A DNA stretch of 64,000 nt, from contig NZ_JAUOTN010000005.1 in the NCBI RefSeq assembly GCF_030546575.1, positions 248,001-312,000 on the forward strand, read 5' to 3'. The position numbers and the translations under genes are program-made. The notes beneath the pieces were generated by a model. It had not been told where the DNA came from, did no database searches, and saw only the letters and a list, made by a program, of their open reading frames with translations. The stretch comes from Pontibacter coccineus (GTDB lineage Bacteria > Bacteroidota > Bacteroidia > Cytophagales > Hymenobacteraceae). The stretch's first letter is position 1; every line of letters starts with the position of its first letter. Shown here piece after piece: positions 18,843 through 27,282 of this stretch.

Positions 18843-19745
18843 ATGAGCAAAGCCAAAAATTACAGTGAACTGGAAGCAGAACTGGTGCTCGACGCGAAGG
18901 CGACGCTAGGCGAGGGCGCGATCTGGCATCCGTCCGAGAGACGCCTTTACTGGGTGGATATAGAAGGCCGTGAGCTGCACTTGTTCGACCCTACCACCGA
19001 CGAAGACACCGCATGGCCGGTTGGCGAGCGGATAGGCACGGTGGTGCCCGTGGTGAATGGCGGAGCCTTGGTTGCCTTGCAGAATGGCGTGCATTTCATT
19101 AACACCGAAACAGGTGAGCTTACATTTGTAACCAATCCGCTTGATCGGGATGATATCCGGTTCAACGACGGGAAATGTGACCCGGCCGGCAGGTTTTGGG
19201 TCGGTTCCATGGCCCTCGACTCCCAGGAAGGAGCGGCAGCACTCTACCGCATGGAGCACAACGGGCAGATGACGCAGGTACTGGACAATCTGAGCGTTTC
19301 CAACGGCCTGGTCTGGACTGCCGACAAGCAGTGCATGTATTTCATAGACACGCCTACCCGAAAGGTGCAGGCCTTTGCCTACGACCACGAGGCTGGCACC
19401 CTCCGAAGGGAGCGGGACGTGATCGCTATACCTGAACACGAGGGAAAACCCGACGGGATGACCATCGATGAAAAAGGGCGGCTGTGGATCGCGCTCTACG
19501 GTGGCGGTGGCGTCGGCTGCTGGGACCCGGAAACTGGCGAGATGCTGCTGAAAGTGACGGTACCCGCCCCGCATACCACCTCCTGCGCCTTTGGCGGAGA
19601 GCGCCTGGACACCCTCTACATCACGACCGCCCGTGACGGACTGGACAAAGACCAGCTGCATCAATACCCGCTAAGCGGAGGTGTTTTTGCTATAAAACCC
19701 GATGCGAAAGGCGTGCCGGCAAACTTTTTCCTGAGTCGTTTGTAA
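18843..19745 (+). CDS. SMP-30/gluconolactonase family protein
   Basis: A 300-residue six-bladed beta-propeller lactonase, cytoplasmic (no signal peptide), predicted to hydrolyse a sugar lactone such as gluconolactone. The metal-binding residues typical of the family are visible: Glu in LGEGAIWHPSERRLYWVDI, Asn in RFNDGKCDPAGRFWVGSM and VSNGLVWT, and Asp in GKPDGMTIDEKGRLWIALYG. Length is normal. It precedes the alcohol dehydrogenase on the same strand with a 174-base gap, but no pathway link is clear. Confidence 0.9.
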   Translation: MSKAKNYSELEAELVLDAKATLGEGAIWHPSERRLYWVDIEGRELHLFDPTTDEDTAWPVGERIGTVVPVVNGGALVALQNGVHFINTETGELTFVTNPLDRDDIRFNDGKCDPAGRFWVGSMALDSQEGAAALYRMEHNGQMTQVLDNLSVSNGLVWTADKQCMYFIDTPTRKVQAFAYDHEAGTLRRERDVIAIPEHEGKPDGMTIDEKGRLWIALYGGGGVGCWDPETGEMLLKVTVPAPHTTSCAFGGERLDTLYITTARDGLDKDQLHQYPLSGGVFAIKPDAKGVPANFFLSRL

Positions 19746-19864
19746 GATATAAGATGTCTTCGGAATTGTTGACGATGACCCTTCGGTTTTAGGTTCCTCT
19801 GCTGCTGTGAAGTTCGGGAAAGCTATACCTGTCAAGTATACCTATACCTAAGCTCTACTTTGTT

Positions 19865-19918
19865 GACAGCCCGACAGCCCTTTCAACTTATAACTCTAAA
19901 CTCTAAACCAAAAAGAAC
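19865..19918 (+). repeat. Degenerate leader repeat upstream of the alcohol dehydrogenase
   Basis: The leader reads CAACTTATAACTCTAAACTC then TAAACCAAAAAG up to the ATG, another G-poor run of CAACTT/TAAACT units like that before dinB. Confidence 0.45.
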
Positions 19919-19919
19919 T

Positions 19920-20963
19920 ATGATTCAAGCAAAAGCATATGCGGCATTCGACCCTACCAGTCCGCTCGGGCCATTTAGCCTGGAGCGCCGTGAAGTAGGG
20001 GAGCATGACGTACTGATCGATATCAAATTCTGTGGTGTGTGCCACTCCGACCTGCACCAGGTGCGCGACGAGTGGGGCGGCGCCATGTACCCGCTTGTGC
20101 CCGGCCATGAAATTGTGGGTGTGGTGACAAAAGTGGGATCTGCCGTGAAGAAATTTAAAGAAGGCGACCTGGCCGGGGTGGGCTGCTTTGTCGACTCCTG
20201 CCGTACCTGCGATAGTTGTAAGGAGGGGCTGGAGCAGTACTGCGAAGTACAGAACGTGGGCACCTACAACAGCCTGGAGCGCGACGGCAAAACCATCACC
20301 TACGGCGGCTACTCCAGTCAGATTGTGGTGGACGAGAACTATACCCTGAAAGTGCCGGAGAATCTGGACCTGGCACGTACAGCGCCGCTTCTTTGCGCCG
20401 GCATCACTACCTATTCGCCCATCATGGAGTGGAAGATCGGCAAAGGGCACCGCGTCGGCATTGTGGGTCTCGGTGGACTGGGCCACATGGCCGTGAAGAT
20501 TGCTGCTGCCAAAGGCGCTGATGTGACAGTGCTGAGTACCTCGCCCAACAAAAAACAGGATGCCCTGGACCTGGGCGCACACAATTTTGCCGTGACAAAA
20601 GACGAGGCCACCCTTAAGCAGTTGCGCAATTCCTTCGATTTCATCATCGATACTGTGTCGGCCCCGCATGACTACAATCTATACCTGTCGATGCTGAAGC
20701 GCGATGGTACCATGATCCTTTTGGGAGCGCCGCCAGAACCTTCGACGGTAGCCGGCTTCAGTCTGATCGCTCGCCGCAAACGGCTGGTTGGCTCCATGAT
20801 TGGCGGCATACCGGAGACACAGGAAATGCTAGACTTCTGCGCCGAGCACAACATTATGTCCGACATAGAACTGATCAAAATGAAAGACATCAACGAAGCC
20901 TACGAACGGATGCTTCGCAGTGATGTGAAGTACAGGTTTGTGATTGATATGGCGAGTTTATAA
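19920..20963 (+). CDS. Zinc-dependent NAD(P)H alcohol/aldehyde dehydrogenase, YahK type
   Basis: A 347-residue medium-chain dehydrogenase/reductase close to the cinnamyl-alcohol dehydrogenase and YahK group, which reduces aldehydes with NADPH. The catalytic zinc site is in CGVCHSDLHQVRDEWG and GHEIVGVVTKVG; structural zinc cysteines are in CRTCDSCKEGLEQYC; the nucleotide fold is GIVGLGGLGHMAVK, followed by LSTSPNKKQ, where Ser and Lys favour NADPH. The start at 19920 (MIQAKAYAAFDPTSPLGPF) is chosen over an upstream frame that translates the leader repeat. It converges on the HD-domain gene. Confidence 0.92.
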   Translation: MIQAKAYAAFDPTSPLGPFSLERREVGEHDVLIDIKFCGVCHSDLHQVRDEWGGAMYPLVPGHEIVGVVTKVGSAVKKFKEGDLAGVGCFVDSCRTCDSCKEGLEQYCEVQNVGTYNSLERDGKTITYGGYSSQIVVDENYTLKVPENLDLARTAPLLCAGITTYSPIMEWKIGKGHRVGIVGLGGLGHMAVKIAAAKGADVTVLSTSPNKKQDALDLGAHNFAVTKDEATLKQLRNSFDFIIDTVSAPHDYNLYLSMLKRDGTMILLGAPPEPSTVAGFSLIARRKRLVGSMIGGIPETQEMLDFCAEHNIMSDIELIKMKDINEAYERMLRSDVKYRFVIDMASL

Positions 20964-20978
20964 ATTATAGTTTTAGAA

Positions 20979-21092
20979 ATGGCGCGAGCGCCCTCGCTCG
21001 TGACTTGCTAGCAAGGGGCCTCTGGCCCGGTCAGAATAAGTAGCGGCCGGAGGCCCCACCATAGTAGACACGAGCGAGGACACTCGCGCCAT
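20979..21092. repeat. Large GC-rich inverted repeat (REP-like element)
   Basis: ATGGCGCGAG and CTCGCGCCAT at the outer ends are perfect inverted repeats, as are CTCGCTCGTG and CACGAGCGAG just inside, with a GGCCTC/GGAGGCC pair nearer the centre. Half copies lie at 25786-25840 and 57364-57413. It sits between convergent genes and encodes nothing. Confidence 0.75.
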
Positions 21093-21093
21093 A

Positions 21094-21129
21094 AAAAAAG
21101 GCTCTCCTATTTTTAGGAGAGCCTTTTTT
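21094..21129. terminator. Bidirectional terminator overlapping a stop codon
   Basis: AAAAAAGGCTCTCCTA (21094-21109) pairs with TAGGAGAGCCTTTTTT (21114-21129). It serves the alcohol dehydrogenase on the plus strand and the HD gene on the minus strand, whose stop codon (21128-21130) is inside it. Confidence 0.9.
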
Positions 21130-21757
21130 AGTTATTGTATCGTTCTAACTCACGTTGCAGATTCGCTTCGGCATTCTCTTCAAACTCCTTCTGAAAAGCC
21201 GGGGTCTTATAGATCTGATCTTGAGAAAGGAAATGTTGCAGCACCTTGCGCCTGCCGGGTTTATAGATCAGTTCCGGATAAATGCTGTATTCTTTACGCA
21301 CCCCCAGGCTATACCTGTCATAGCGTTCTTTGTCTGCTCCGAGTATGGCAAGATCTAAGTCGAGTAACAGGTTAATCAGGCCATTTGTGTGTTCTTGATG
21401 CGCCTTGGTCGCGATGATCATCTCTTTCACCATCGAAATATCACTCTCAGGTATACCAAGCCTGCGCAGACGCGCTTCTGCCATGACGGCGCTCTGCTCT
21501 TCGTTGTCAGAGTGGGATGATTTGTACACGATGTCGTGATAGAAAATAGCGAAAAGCAGCAAGTCGAACTCTGTACTTTCAACTTTATACCTGTCTGCCA
21601 GTTCCAGCATGTAAGCGATGTGATCGAGGTTATGATAGTGCCTGTTCCTGGCGGTATAAGCCTTTTCAAGTTCGTGCCACAATTGCTGAATCAGCTCCCC
21701 GTCTGAGCTATACCTGAGGCACAGCGTATCCCATTCTGATTTCACAAAATCCTCCAT
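21128..21757 (-). CDS. HD-domain protein, predicted metal-dependent phosphohydrolase
   Basis: A 209-residue cytoplasmic HD-superfamily protein of the type annotated as predicted metal-dependent phosphohydrolase. Likely metal ligands are in RHYHNLDHIAYML and LFAIFYHDIVYKSSHSDNEE (the HD pair), with a later Asp in LLDLDLAILG. The substrate is unknown. Its ATG directly abuts the stop codon of the anti-sigma gene (21758), so it is the third gene of a sigma/anti-sigma/HD operon. Confidence 0.85.
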   Translation of the reverse strand: MEDFVKSEWDTLCLRYSSDGELIQQLWHELEKAYTARNRHYHNLDHIAYMLELADRYKVESTEFDLLLFAIFYHDIVYKSSHSDNEEQSAVMAEARLRRLGIPESDISMVKEMIIATKAHQEHTNGLINLLLDLDLAILGADKERYDRYSLGVRKEYSIYPELIYKPGRRKVLQHFLSQDQIYKTPAFQKEFEENAEANLQRELERYNN

Positions 21758-23143
21758 CTAGTTTGCTTTTTCAGGTCTGAAGCGCACGACGATCCTTACT
21801 TGCTGCTCAACTTTATGGCCATCCTGGGTAGCCGGTTGCCATTTCGGTCCCTGTGCCACGAGGCGCATGGCTTCATCGTCGCAAGGCCCACAAAGGCCCC
21901 GGACTACTTCCAGATTCTCCACTGCACCGCTTGTCGAGACAGTCGCGCGTATGACGACACGGCCTTTTGGCATTTCCGGGGTATAGCGCAGATTATCTGC
22001 CAGGTACTGCCGGTAGGCTTTATGACCCGCAGCCGGTTTTGCCGCCACAACAGGGGCAGGGTTAGGAGTATATTGACGTGTTACAACCACTTCGCTCAGG
22101 GAACGGTTGTCTACCTCCATGTCCATAACAATGGGCCCTGAGTTGACATCCACTCCTTTTTCTCTGGTTTGGTAGCCGATAAACCGGAAGGCAAGGGTTG
22201 CTTTTTCATCCGGCAGTGTCAGTACAAAGTTACCCTGCGTATCCGTCGCGACGCCATGGGTGGTACCTTTCACCACTACGGAAACGCCGGGCAGCGGCGT
22301 GCCATCCTGATCCACCACTTTACCCTGCACCTGATTTGGACCGAGTTGCTTGCTTCGCTGCACCTGCACGCCAGCCACCCGGCTGTGGAGTGCTTTCGCG
22401 ACAGAAGTGCTTTCCGGCTGGAACGTGTTGCGTTGAGGAGCGGCGGGCACCGTCACTTCGGCGAGCTTCCCGGCTTGTTCTGTGACGGGTGGCTTTTCAG
22501 GTATAGTAGTGACGATACTTTCGGTGTTTGTATGGTTTACCTGCTCCTCGAGTTCGTTATTTGGGGCAGCTGGATAATCAGGAAATACAAAACCTTCGTC
22601 TGCAGAAACTGGTGCTTTACGTGTACGAGGACGATGGAGTGGAACTGGTTTTGTGACAGCCGCAATCTGATTAGGACGCACCGTATCAGGCGCGGCATCG
22701 GCTATAGTTTCAGGTATAGCAGGGCTGGGTTTTTCGCTCAGGTCCATCGCTTCCTGTATCGCTCTTTCCTGCTGGGCTATACCTTGCTTCTCGCGCACCT
22801 GCTGATAGTTGTAGTAGAAAACCACAATCGTGGAGAGCAGCACCATGGCTACGGCAGCCGCAACACGCCAGTCGGTCAGGTATAGCGGCACCGGCTTGCG
22901 CTTCTGGCGACGGCTCTTGGCAGCAATGCGGCGGTTGATCTCCTGCACATGACTTTCCGTTTGGGCAGCTTCCGACACAGCCAAGCCTTCTAGCACATCA
23001 GAGCACAGGTCGCAGTCCAGCAGATGGCGTTCCAACTGGTGGTGCAGGGCAGGGGGCAAGGTGCCCTCGTGGTACTGCTCCAGCAGTTCCACGGAAGGGT
23101 GGTCGCCCCGTTCCCAAAGTATATGTGGCTTATCTGGCTGCAT
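21758..23143 (-). CDS. Zinc-finger anti-sigma factor fused to CarboxypepD_reg-like and TonB C-terminal domains
   Basis: A 461-residue inner-membrane hybrid. Residues 1-60 carry an anti-sigma zinc finger, HLLDCDLC (His40, Cys44, Cys47; HxxxCxxC). A basic segment and one membrane helix follow (DWRVAAAVAMVLLSTIVVFY, about 91-112). The periplasmic part has a Pro-rich linker, a segment SRVAGVQVQ like the start of a SusC plug, a carboxypeptidase-like regulatory domain (GTPLPGVSVVVKGTTHGVAT, about 270-350) and a TonB C-terminal fold (KGRVVIRATVSTSGAVENLE through VEQQVRIVVRFRPEKAN). It overlaps the upstream sigma gene by 14 bases. It probably binds that sigma factor and transmits an envelope signal; the signal is unknown. 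Confidence 0.85.
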   Translation of the reverse strand: MQPDKPHILWERGDHPSVELLEQYHEGTLPPALHHQLERHLLDCDLCSDVLEGLAVSEAAQTESHVQEINRRIAAKSRRQKRKPVPLYLTDWRVAAAVAMVLLSTIVVFYYNYQQVREKQGIAQQERAIQEAMDLSEKPSPAIPETIADAAPDTVRPNQIAAVTKPVPLHRPRTRKAPVSADEGFVFPDYPAAPNNELEEQVNHTNTESIVTTIPEKPPVTEQAGKLAEVTVPAAPQRNTFQPESTSVAKALHSRVAGVQVQRSKQLGPNQVQGKVVDQDGTPLPGVSVVVKGTTHGVATDTQGNFVLTLPDEKATLAFRFIGYQTREKGVDVNSGPIVMDMEVDNRSLSEVVVTRQYTPNPAPVVAAKPAAGHKAYRQYLADNLRYTPEMPKGRVVIRATVSTSGAVENLEVVRGLCGPCDDEAMRLVAQGPKWQPATQDGHKVEQQVRIVVRFRPEKAN

Positions 23144-23729
23144 GGTTTTTCTCCATGATAATTTTCAGGTTTCGCTTTCCGTTCTGGATGTAGCTTTTCA
23201 CTTTGTTCAGGTCGCAACCCGTCAGGCTGCTGATCTCTTTATAACTCTTTTGTTGCAGGTAAAACAGCTCAACGCACTCCCGTTGCTGCGGTGGTAACTC
23301 TTTTAAAGCCGCATGCAAAGCCTGTTCTATTTGCTCGAATTCCTCCGCGTCAGTAGGATGCAGGGGCTCTGCGGTTTCCATAAGGGGTGGGGCATTATCT
23401 GATAGCGGTACCGTGCCTTTGTGCTTGTTGGCCCGGAGTTGCATCAAACAGAAATTTCGGGTGGTGACGTGCAGCCAGCTCTTGAAGTTACTTACCTCGT
23501 GCAACAGCAGTGCTTTCGACACATGCTCGAACAGCTGCATGGTGGCGTCTTTGCTTTCCTCCGGGTCCTGCAGGTATTTCTGGCAGACCAGGTATACGAG
23601 TTTGGAATGGCGCTGAAACAATTCTCCCAAATGCTCCAGATCGCCCGTCTCTTTGTACAAACGCACCAGCTCCGCGTCGTCGGGAGGCGGCTTGGCGTTC
23701 GTAAAGAGCTTGATGAAGAATGGGAGCAT
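23130..23729 (-). CDS. ECF-type RNA polymerase sigma-70 factor
   Basis: A 199-residue sigma factor with only regions 2 and 4. Region 2 is ELVRLYKETGDLEHLGELFQ through SWLHVTTRNFCLMQLR; region 4 is LHAALKELPPQQRECVELFY, followed by YKEISSLTGCDLNKVKSYIQ. The start MLPFFIKLFTNAKPPPDDAE at 23729 is the most plausible; upstream in-frame ATGs would run back into the start of the divergent VWA gene. It overlaps the anti-sigma gene by 14 bases, indicating coupled expression. The 99-base gap to the divergent VWA gene is the likely shared and possibly autoregulated promoter region. Confidence 0.9.
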   Translation of the reverse strand: MLPFFIKLFTNAKPPPDDAELVRLYKETGDLEHLGELFQRHSKLVYLVCQKYLQDPEESKDATMQLFEHVSKALLLHEVSNFKSWLHVTTRNFCLMQLRANKHKGTVPLSDNAPPLMETAEPLHPTDAEEFEQIEQALHAALKELPPQQRECVELFYLQQKSYKEISSLTGCDLNKVKSYIQNGKRNLKIIMEKNHAAR

Positions 23730-23828
23730 GTACCGGAATTGATTTCTAAAGAAAAGAAAAATATTCTGATAAATTTTATGGAAAGCCTGTGGAGGTGGCA
23801 TCATGTCGGAAACCAAAACATAATAGCC
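23730..23828. promoter_or_regulatory. Divergent promoter region between sigma and VWA genes
   Basis: A 99-base AT-rich region between two divergent start codons must contain both promoters. No consensus TTTG / TAnnTTTG pair is clear. Two GGAA cores (CGGAATTG near 23734 and CGGAAACC near 23811) could be ECF -35 elements, but this is a guess. Confidence 0.4.
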
Positions 23829-25706
23829 ATGAAAAAGAACCTCTTCCTGCTTGTCGCCCTGCTGCTGTTTGGGCTGACTGCAATTGCCCAAAGCCGCACC
23901 ATCACCGGCACCGTTACCGATCTAAACGACGGAAGTCCGCTGCCCGGCGTGAGCATCCTGATAAAGGGCACCGCGAAAGGTACCTCTACTGACCAGCTCG
24001 GTAGATATAGCCTGGCCATACCTGATAACAATGCCGTGCTGGTGTTCCGGTTCATCGGCTACAAGACCCAGGAAGTGAAGGTGGGCAAGCAGAATGTAGT
24101 GGATGTGAAACTGCAACTGGATACCCATACACTGCATGAAGTGGTTGTGGTGGAACAAAGCATGCCCCGGGCGCTGGCAGGCAAGATGGCAGGTGTTTTC
24201 TCAAGGAGAGATGCGGCAGAAAACATGACCTATGCACCAGTTCACGTGCCTCTGTCCGATGCCGCTCCGCTGGTGCACAACACCGAAAACTATGATTTTA
24301 TCAAAGAAAACGCCTTCCTGGACGCGCAGAAAAATCCGCTCTCTACTTTCTCCATTGACGTCGACAACGCCTCTTACAGCAATGTGCGCCGCTTCCTGAA
24401 CCAGGGCCAGCGTCCGCCAGCCGATGCCGTTCGCATTGAGGAAATGGTCAACTACTTCAACTACGATTACCCGCAACCGACCGGTGATGCGCCGTTTTCG
24501 GTAACGACCGAATTGTCGGTATCCCCTTGGAACAAAAACAACCAGCTCCTGCACATCGGGCTGCAGGGCAAGCGTGTTGCGACCGATCAATTGCCTCCTT
24601 CCAATCTGGTGTTCCTGATCGACGTGTCCGGGTCGATGTTCTCGCCTGACAAACTGCCGCTCGTGAAAGCCGGTTTGAAGCTGCTGGTAGAAAAGCTTCG
24701 TCCGCAGGACCATGTGTCGATGGTGGTGTACGCCGGCGCGGCGGGCTTAGTGCTGCCCTCCACTTCCGGAAAAGACAAGAAGAAGATCATCGCGGCTTTG
24801 GATCAGCTCGAGGCAGGCGGTTCTACGGCAGGTGGGGCAGGTATCAATCTGGCTTATAAAGTAGCCGAAGATAACTTTGTGAAAGATGGCAACAACCGGG
24901 TAATCCTGGCCTCGGACGGTGACTTTAACGTGGGTGTGAGCAGCGACAGCGAATTACAGCGCCTCATCGAGAAGAAGCGCGAAACCGGCGTGTTCCTGAC
25001 TGTGCTGGGTTTCGGCACCGGCAACCTGAAAGACTCCCGCATGGAGCAGCTGGCCAACAAAGGAAACGGCAACTACGCCTACATCGACAACATCCGGGAA
25101 GCGCAGAAAGTGTTTGTGAACGAGTTTGGCGGCACCCTCTTCACCATCGCCAAAGATGTGAAGCTGCAGCTCGAGTTTAATCCCGCCAAAGTGAAGGCCT
25201 ACCGCCTGATCGGCTACGAAAACCGCGCACTGGCCAATGAAGAATTCAACGACGATAAGAAAGACGCCGGCGACATGGGATCCGGTCACAGCGTTACTGC
25301 ACTTTATGAAATTGTGCCGGTAGGGACTTCATCTGAGACACAAGCGGGTAATGTGGATGCATTGAAGTACCAGAAGACCAGCATCGACCCCAAAGCCAAA
25401 CGTACTGACGAAATGCTCACGATGAAACTGCGTTACAAAGAGCCGGATGGCGAGACCAGCAGATTGATCACCACCACGGTTAGTAGCCAGGCGATACCTG
25501 CTGCCCAGACCTCCGACAACTTCCGCTTCTCAGCTGCTGTGGCTGCCTGCGGCATGCTGCTCCGCGACTCCGAGCACAAAGGCACTGCTTCCTTTCCGAT
25601 GGTGCTGGAGCTGGCAAAGAACGCCCGTGGGAAAGATGAAGAGGGGTATCGGATCGAGTTTGTCAATCTGGTGAAGTCAATGGGCTTGTTGAGTGATGGG
25701 AGGTAG
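23829..25706 (+). CDS. Exported VWA protein (YfbK/DUF3520 type) with N-terminal CarboxypepD_reg-like domain
   Basis: A 625-residue exported protein. Signal peptide MKKNLFLLVALLLFGLTAIA is followed by a carboxypeptidase-like regulatory domain (ITGTVTDLNDGSPLPGVSIL, residues about 21-105) and a short LAGKMAGVF segment recalling a SusC plug start. The YfbK-type N-terminal region (NPLSTFSIDVDNASYSNVRR) leads into a VWA domain with an intact MIDAS motif DVSGS near residue 264, and a C-terminal DUF3520 domain. VWA domains usually bind protein partners through a metal ion. It is divergent from the sigma/anti-sigma operon and shares its N-domain type with the anti-sigma factor, suggesting a joint envelope-sensing role (inference). 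Confidence 0.88.
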   Translation: MKKNLFLLVALLLFGLTAIAQSRTITGTVTDLNDGSPLPGVSILIKGTAKGTSTDQLGRYSLAIPDNNAVLVFRFIGYKTQEVKVGKQNVVDVKLQLDTHTLHEVVVVEQSMPRALAGKMAGVFSRRDAAENMTYAPVHVPLSDAAPLVHNTENYDFIKENAFLDAQKNPLSTFSIDVDNASYSNVRRFLNQGQRPPADAVRIEEMVNYFNYDYPQPTGDAPFSVTTELSVSPWNKNNQLLHIGLQGKRVATDQLPPSNLVFLIDVSGSMFSPDKLPLVKAGLKLLVEKLRPQDHVSMVVYAGAAGLVLPSTSGKDKKKIIAALDQLEAGGSTAGGAGINLAYKVAEDNFVKDGNNRVILASDGDFNVGVSSDSELQRLIEKKRETGVFLTVLGFGTGNLKDSRMEQLANKGNGNYAYIDNIREAQKVFVNEFGGTLFTIAKDVKLQLEFNPAKVKAYRLIGYENRALANEEFNDDKKDAGDMGSGHSVTALYEIVPVGTSSETQAGNVDALKYQKTSIDPKAKRTDEMLTMKLRYKEPDGETSRLITTTVSSQAIPAAQTSDNFRFSAAVAACGMLLRDSEHKGTASFPMVLELAKNARGKDEEGYRIEFVNLVKSMGLLSDGR

Positions 25707-25729
25707 GTAGCGTATTGTTCTTATTGAAG

Positions 25730-25762
25730 AAGAGGGAGAGCAGGTTGCTTCTCCCTCTTTTT
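25730..25762 (+). terminator. Terminator after the VWA gene
   Basis: AAGAGGGAGA (25730-25739) pairs with TCTCCCTCTT (25750-25759), followed by TTT. Confidence 0.75.
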
Positions 25763-25785
25763 GCTAAGCCTGTTTGTGGTATAGC

Positions 25786-26520
25786 GCTGAAGGCGCGAGC
25801 GTCCTCGCTCGTGACTTGCTATCAAGTGGCCTCCGGCCCTGGTATACCTATACCTGGCATCGTTTCAGCCTACCTATACCTTAAGCTAATTTGTTTCATT
25901 GCTTCGCCTGTGCGGCGGGCACTCACTTTTTGTCTTGACACAAAAAGTAAGCAAAAAGGTCAAGACGCTCCAAACTCGCTGAACGCTCAAACAGTGGAGC
26001 GTCATAAGGTGCACCTGGCACAGCTATTTGTTTCATAGTGCAAGGGGCAAGTTACTCTTGCTATACCTACCAGTGGTGCGTGACAGATGACACGAAGCAT
26101 ATACCTGCGAAATAGCAGAAGCATATTCCCCGCCTTGGATAAGGAGGGGTTAGGGGTGGTTGGACCCGGCACTGTATAAAAAGTTGCCACGAAGCTTATA
26201 CCTGTGAAGTAGTAGCGGCAGAAAGGTCCCCCTTCGAAGGGGGCAGGGGGATGACAATCGTGCACAAGGAACTACTGCTACAAAGTCTATACCTGCAAAT
26301 TAGTAGCTGCAGAAATTCCCCTCTCGGGAGGGGCCGGGGTGGGTTAAAACAACTGCCTGACCTCCCTCAGCCAAGATCCTTTCAGGATGACAGGTGGAAT
26401 AGCAGTAGCGAAAAGTTCTTCTTGGGGGTGGGGCCATCGACAAAGAAGGAGGCAGGGTAATGGCAATCGTACACGAAAATCCTGTAAATCCCCTAATCCT
26501 GTAAATCCTTGGGGAAGGGG
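25786..26520 (+). repeat. Composite interspersed repeat, copy A
   Basis: A mosaic of repeat modules with no gene. 25786-25840 is half of the GC-rich REP-like element. 25903-26080 is the CGCCTGTGCGGCGGGC module with the hairpin ACTTTTTGT/ACAAAAAGT. 26125-26176 is the CCCCGCCTTGG...GGGTGGTTGGACCCGG module. 26310-26345 is CCCCTCTCGGGAGGGGCCGG, followed by GACCTCCCTCAGCC and AAGATCCTTTCAGGATGACA. 26475-26515 ends with CCTGTAAATCC units. Modules recur in the same order at 35640-36212 and reversed at 56640-57413. It lies between convergent genes. Confidence 0.8.
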
Positions 26521-26534
26521 CCCTATATAAAGAT

Positions 26535-27161
26535 TCAGACAGCCTTCCGTACTACCCACGTCGTCATCGTCCTTTCCTGCTCCACCAACACAGTCTTTAA
26601 CGGCTCCAGTCTTATCATGCCCAATTCTTTTTCCAACGTTACAACCAGCTTTTTATCTGCCAGAAACCATACCGGTCCGTGCGACATCCGGTAAAACCGA
26701 CTCTCCACCTGCTGCAGTTTATCTTCCAGTCCGATGGTGGTACTGAAACGGGCGAATAGCATGCCGCCCGGTCTAAGCACGCGCCAGAGTTCCTGTACGA
26801 TGCCTTTGAAATGTTCTTCGCTTCGGGCAAAATGTAGCACGGCGCTGCAGAGGACCACATCAAACTTTTCATCTGCAAATGGCAGCGCATCCAGATCAGC
26901 GGTTATAAAGTTTCTGGCCGGCAGTGTAGGCGCCATTTCCGACGCCAACCTTCTGGTTTGTTCGATCGCTTCCGCTGAAATATCGGCTCCATATACCTGG
27001 ACGCCGGCCTGCATCAGGTAGGCGATGTTGCGGCCTGCTCCGCAGCCGGCATCCAGCAATTGCATGCCTTTTTGGATACGACCTTTCAGTAACTGGTCGA
27101 ACAGGTAGATGTCGATGTTGCCAAACTGGGAGCGGAGGGAGGAGAGGGGAATGTGAAACAT
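26535..27161 (-). CDS. Class I SAM-dependent methyltransferase
   Basis: A 208-residue soluble methyltransferase of the UbiE/Methyltransf_11 type. SAM-binding motif I is LLDAGCGAGRNIAYLMQAG, motif II contains GADISAEAIEQ, and LDALPFADEKFDVVLCSAVL covers motifs III-IV. The substrate cannot be inferred. An isolated gene, divergent from hutU with a 121-base gap; its stop codon lies only about 15 bases from the composite repeat, with no other terminator evident. Confidence 0.88.
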   Translation of the reverse strand: MFHIPLSSLRSQFGNIDIYLFDQLLKGRIQKGMQLLDAGCGAGRNIAYLMQAGVQVYGADISAEAIEQTRRLASEMAPTLPARNFITADLDALPFADEKFDVVLCSAVLHFARSEEHFKGIVQELWRVLRPGGMLFARFSTTIGLEDKLQQVESRFYRMSHGPVWFLADKKLVVTLEKELGMIRLEPLKTVLVEQERTMTTWVVRKAV

Positions 27162-27282
27162 AAGGACTATTGTTCAGATAATGATATGACAATGCGTATG
27201 GGGCTGAAATTAAGCATGATTTTACTATCCTTTCTGCTCTTTTTTTAAGAATATTGAACAGAATTATACCACGATAGCCCCT

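Noticed and set aside
25715-26038. Open frame in the gap after the VWA gene
   Set aside because: It starts in the terminator and translates the composite repeat; the equivalent frame is broken in the other copies.
25903-26080. Insertion-sequence remnant with transposase
   Set aside because: No frame in any of the three copies resembles a transposase and there are no consistent terminal inverted repeats or target duplications visible.
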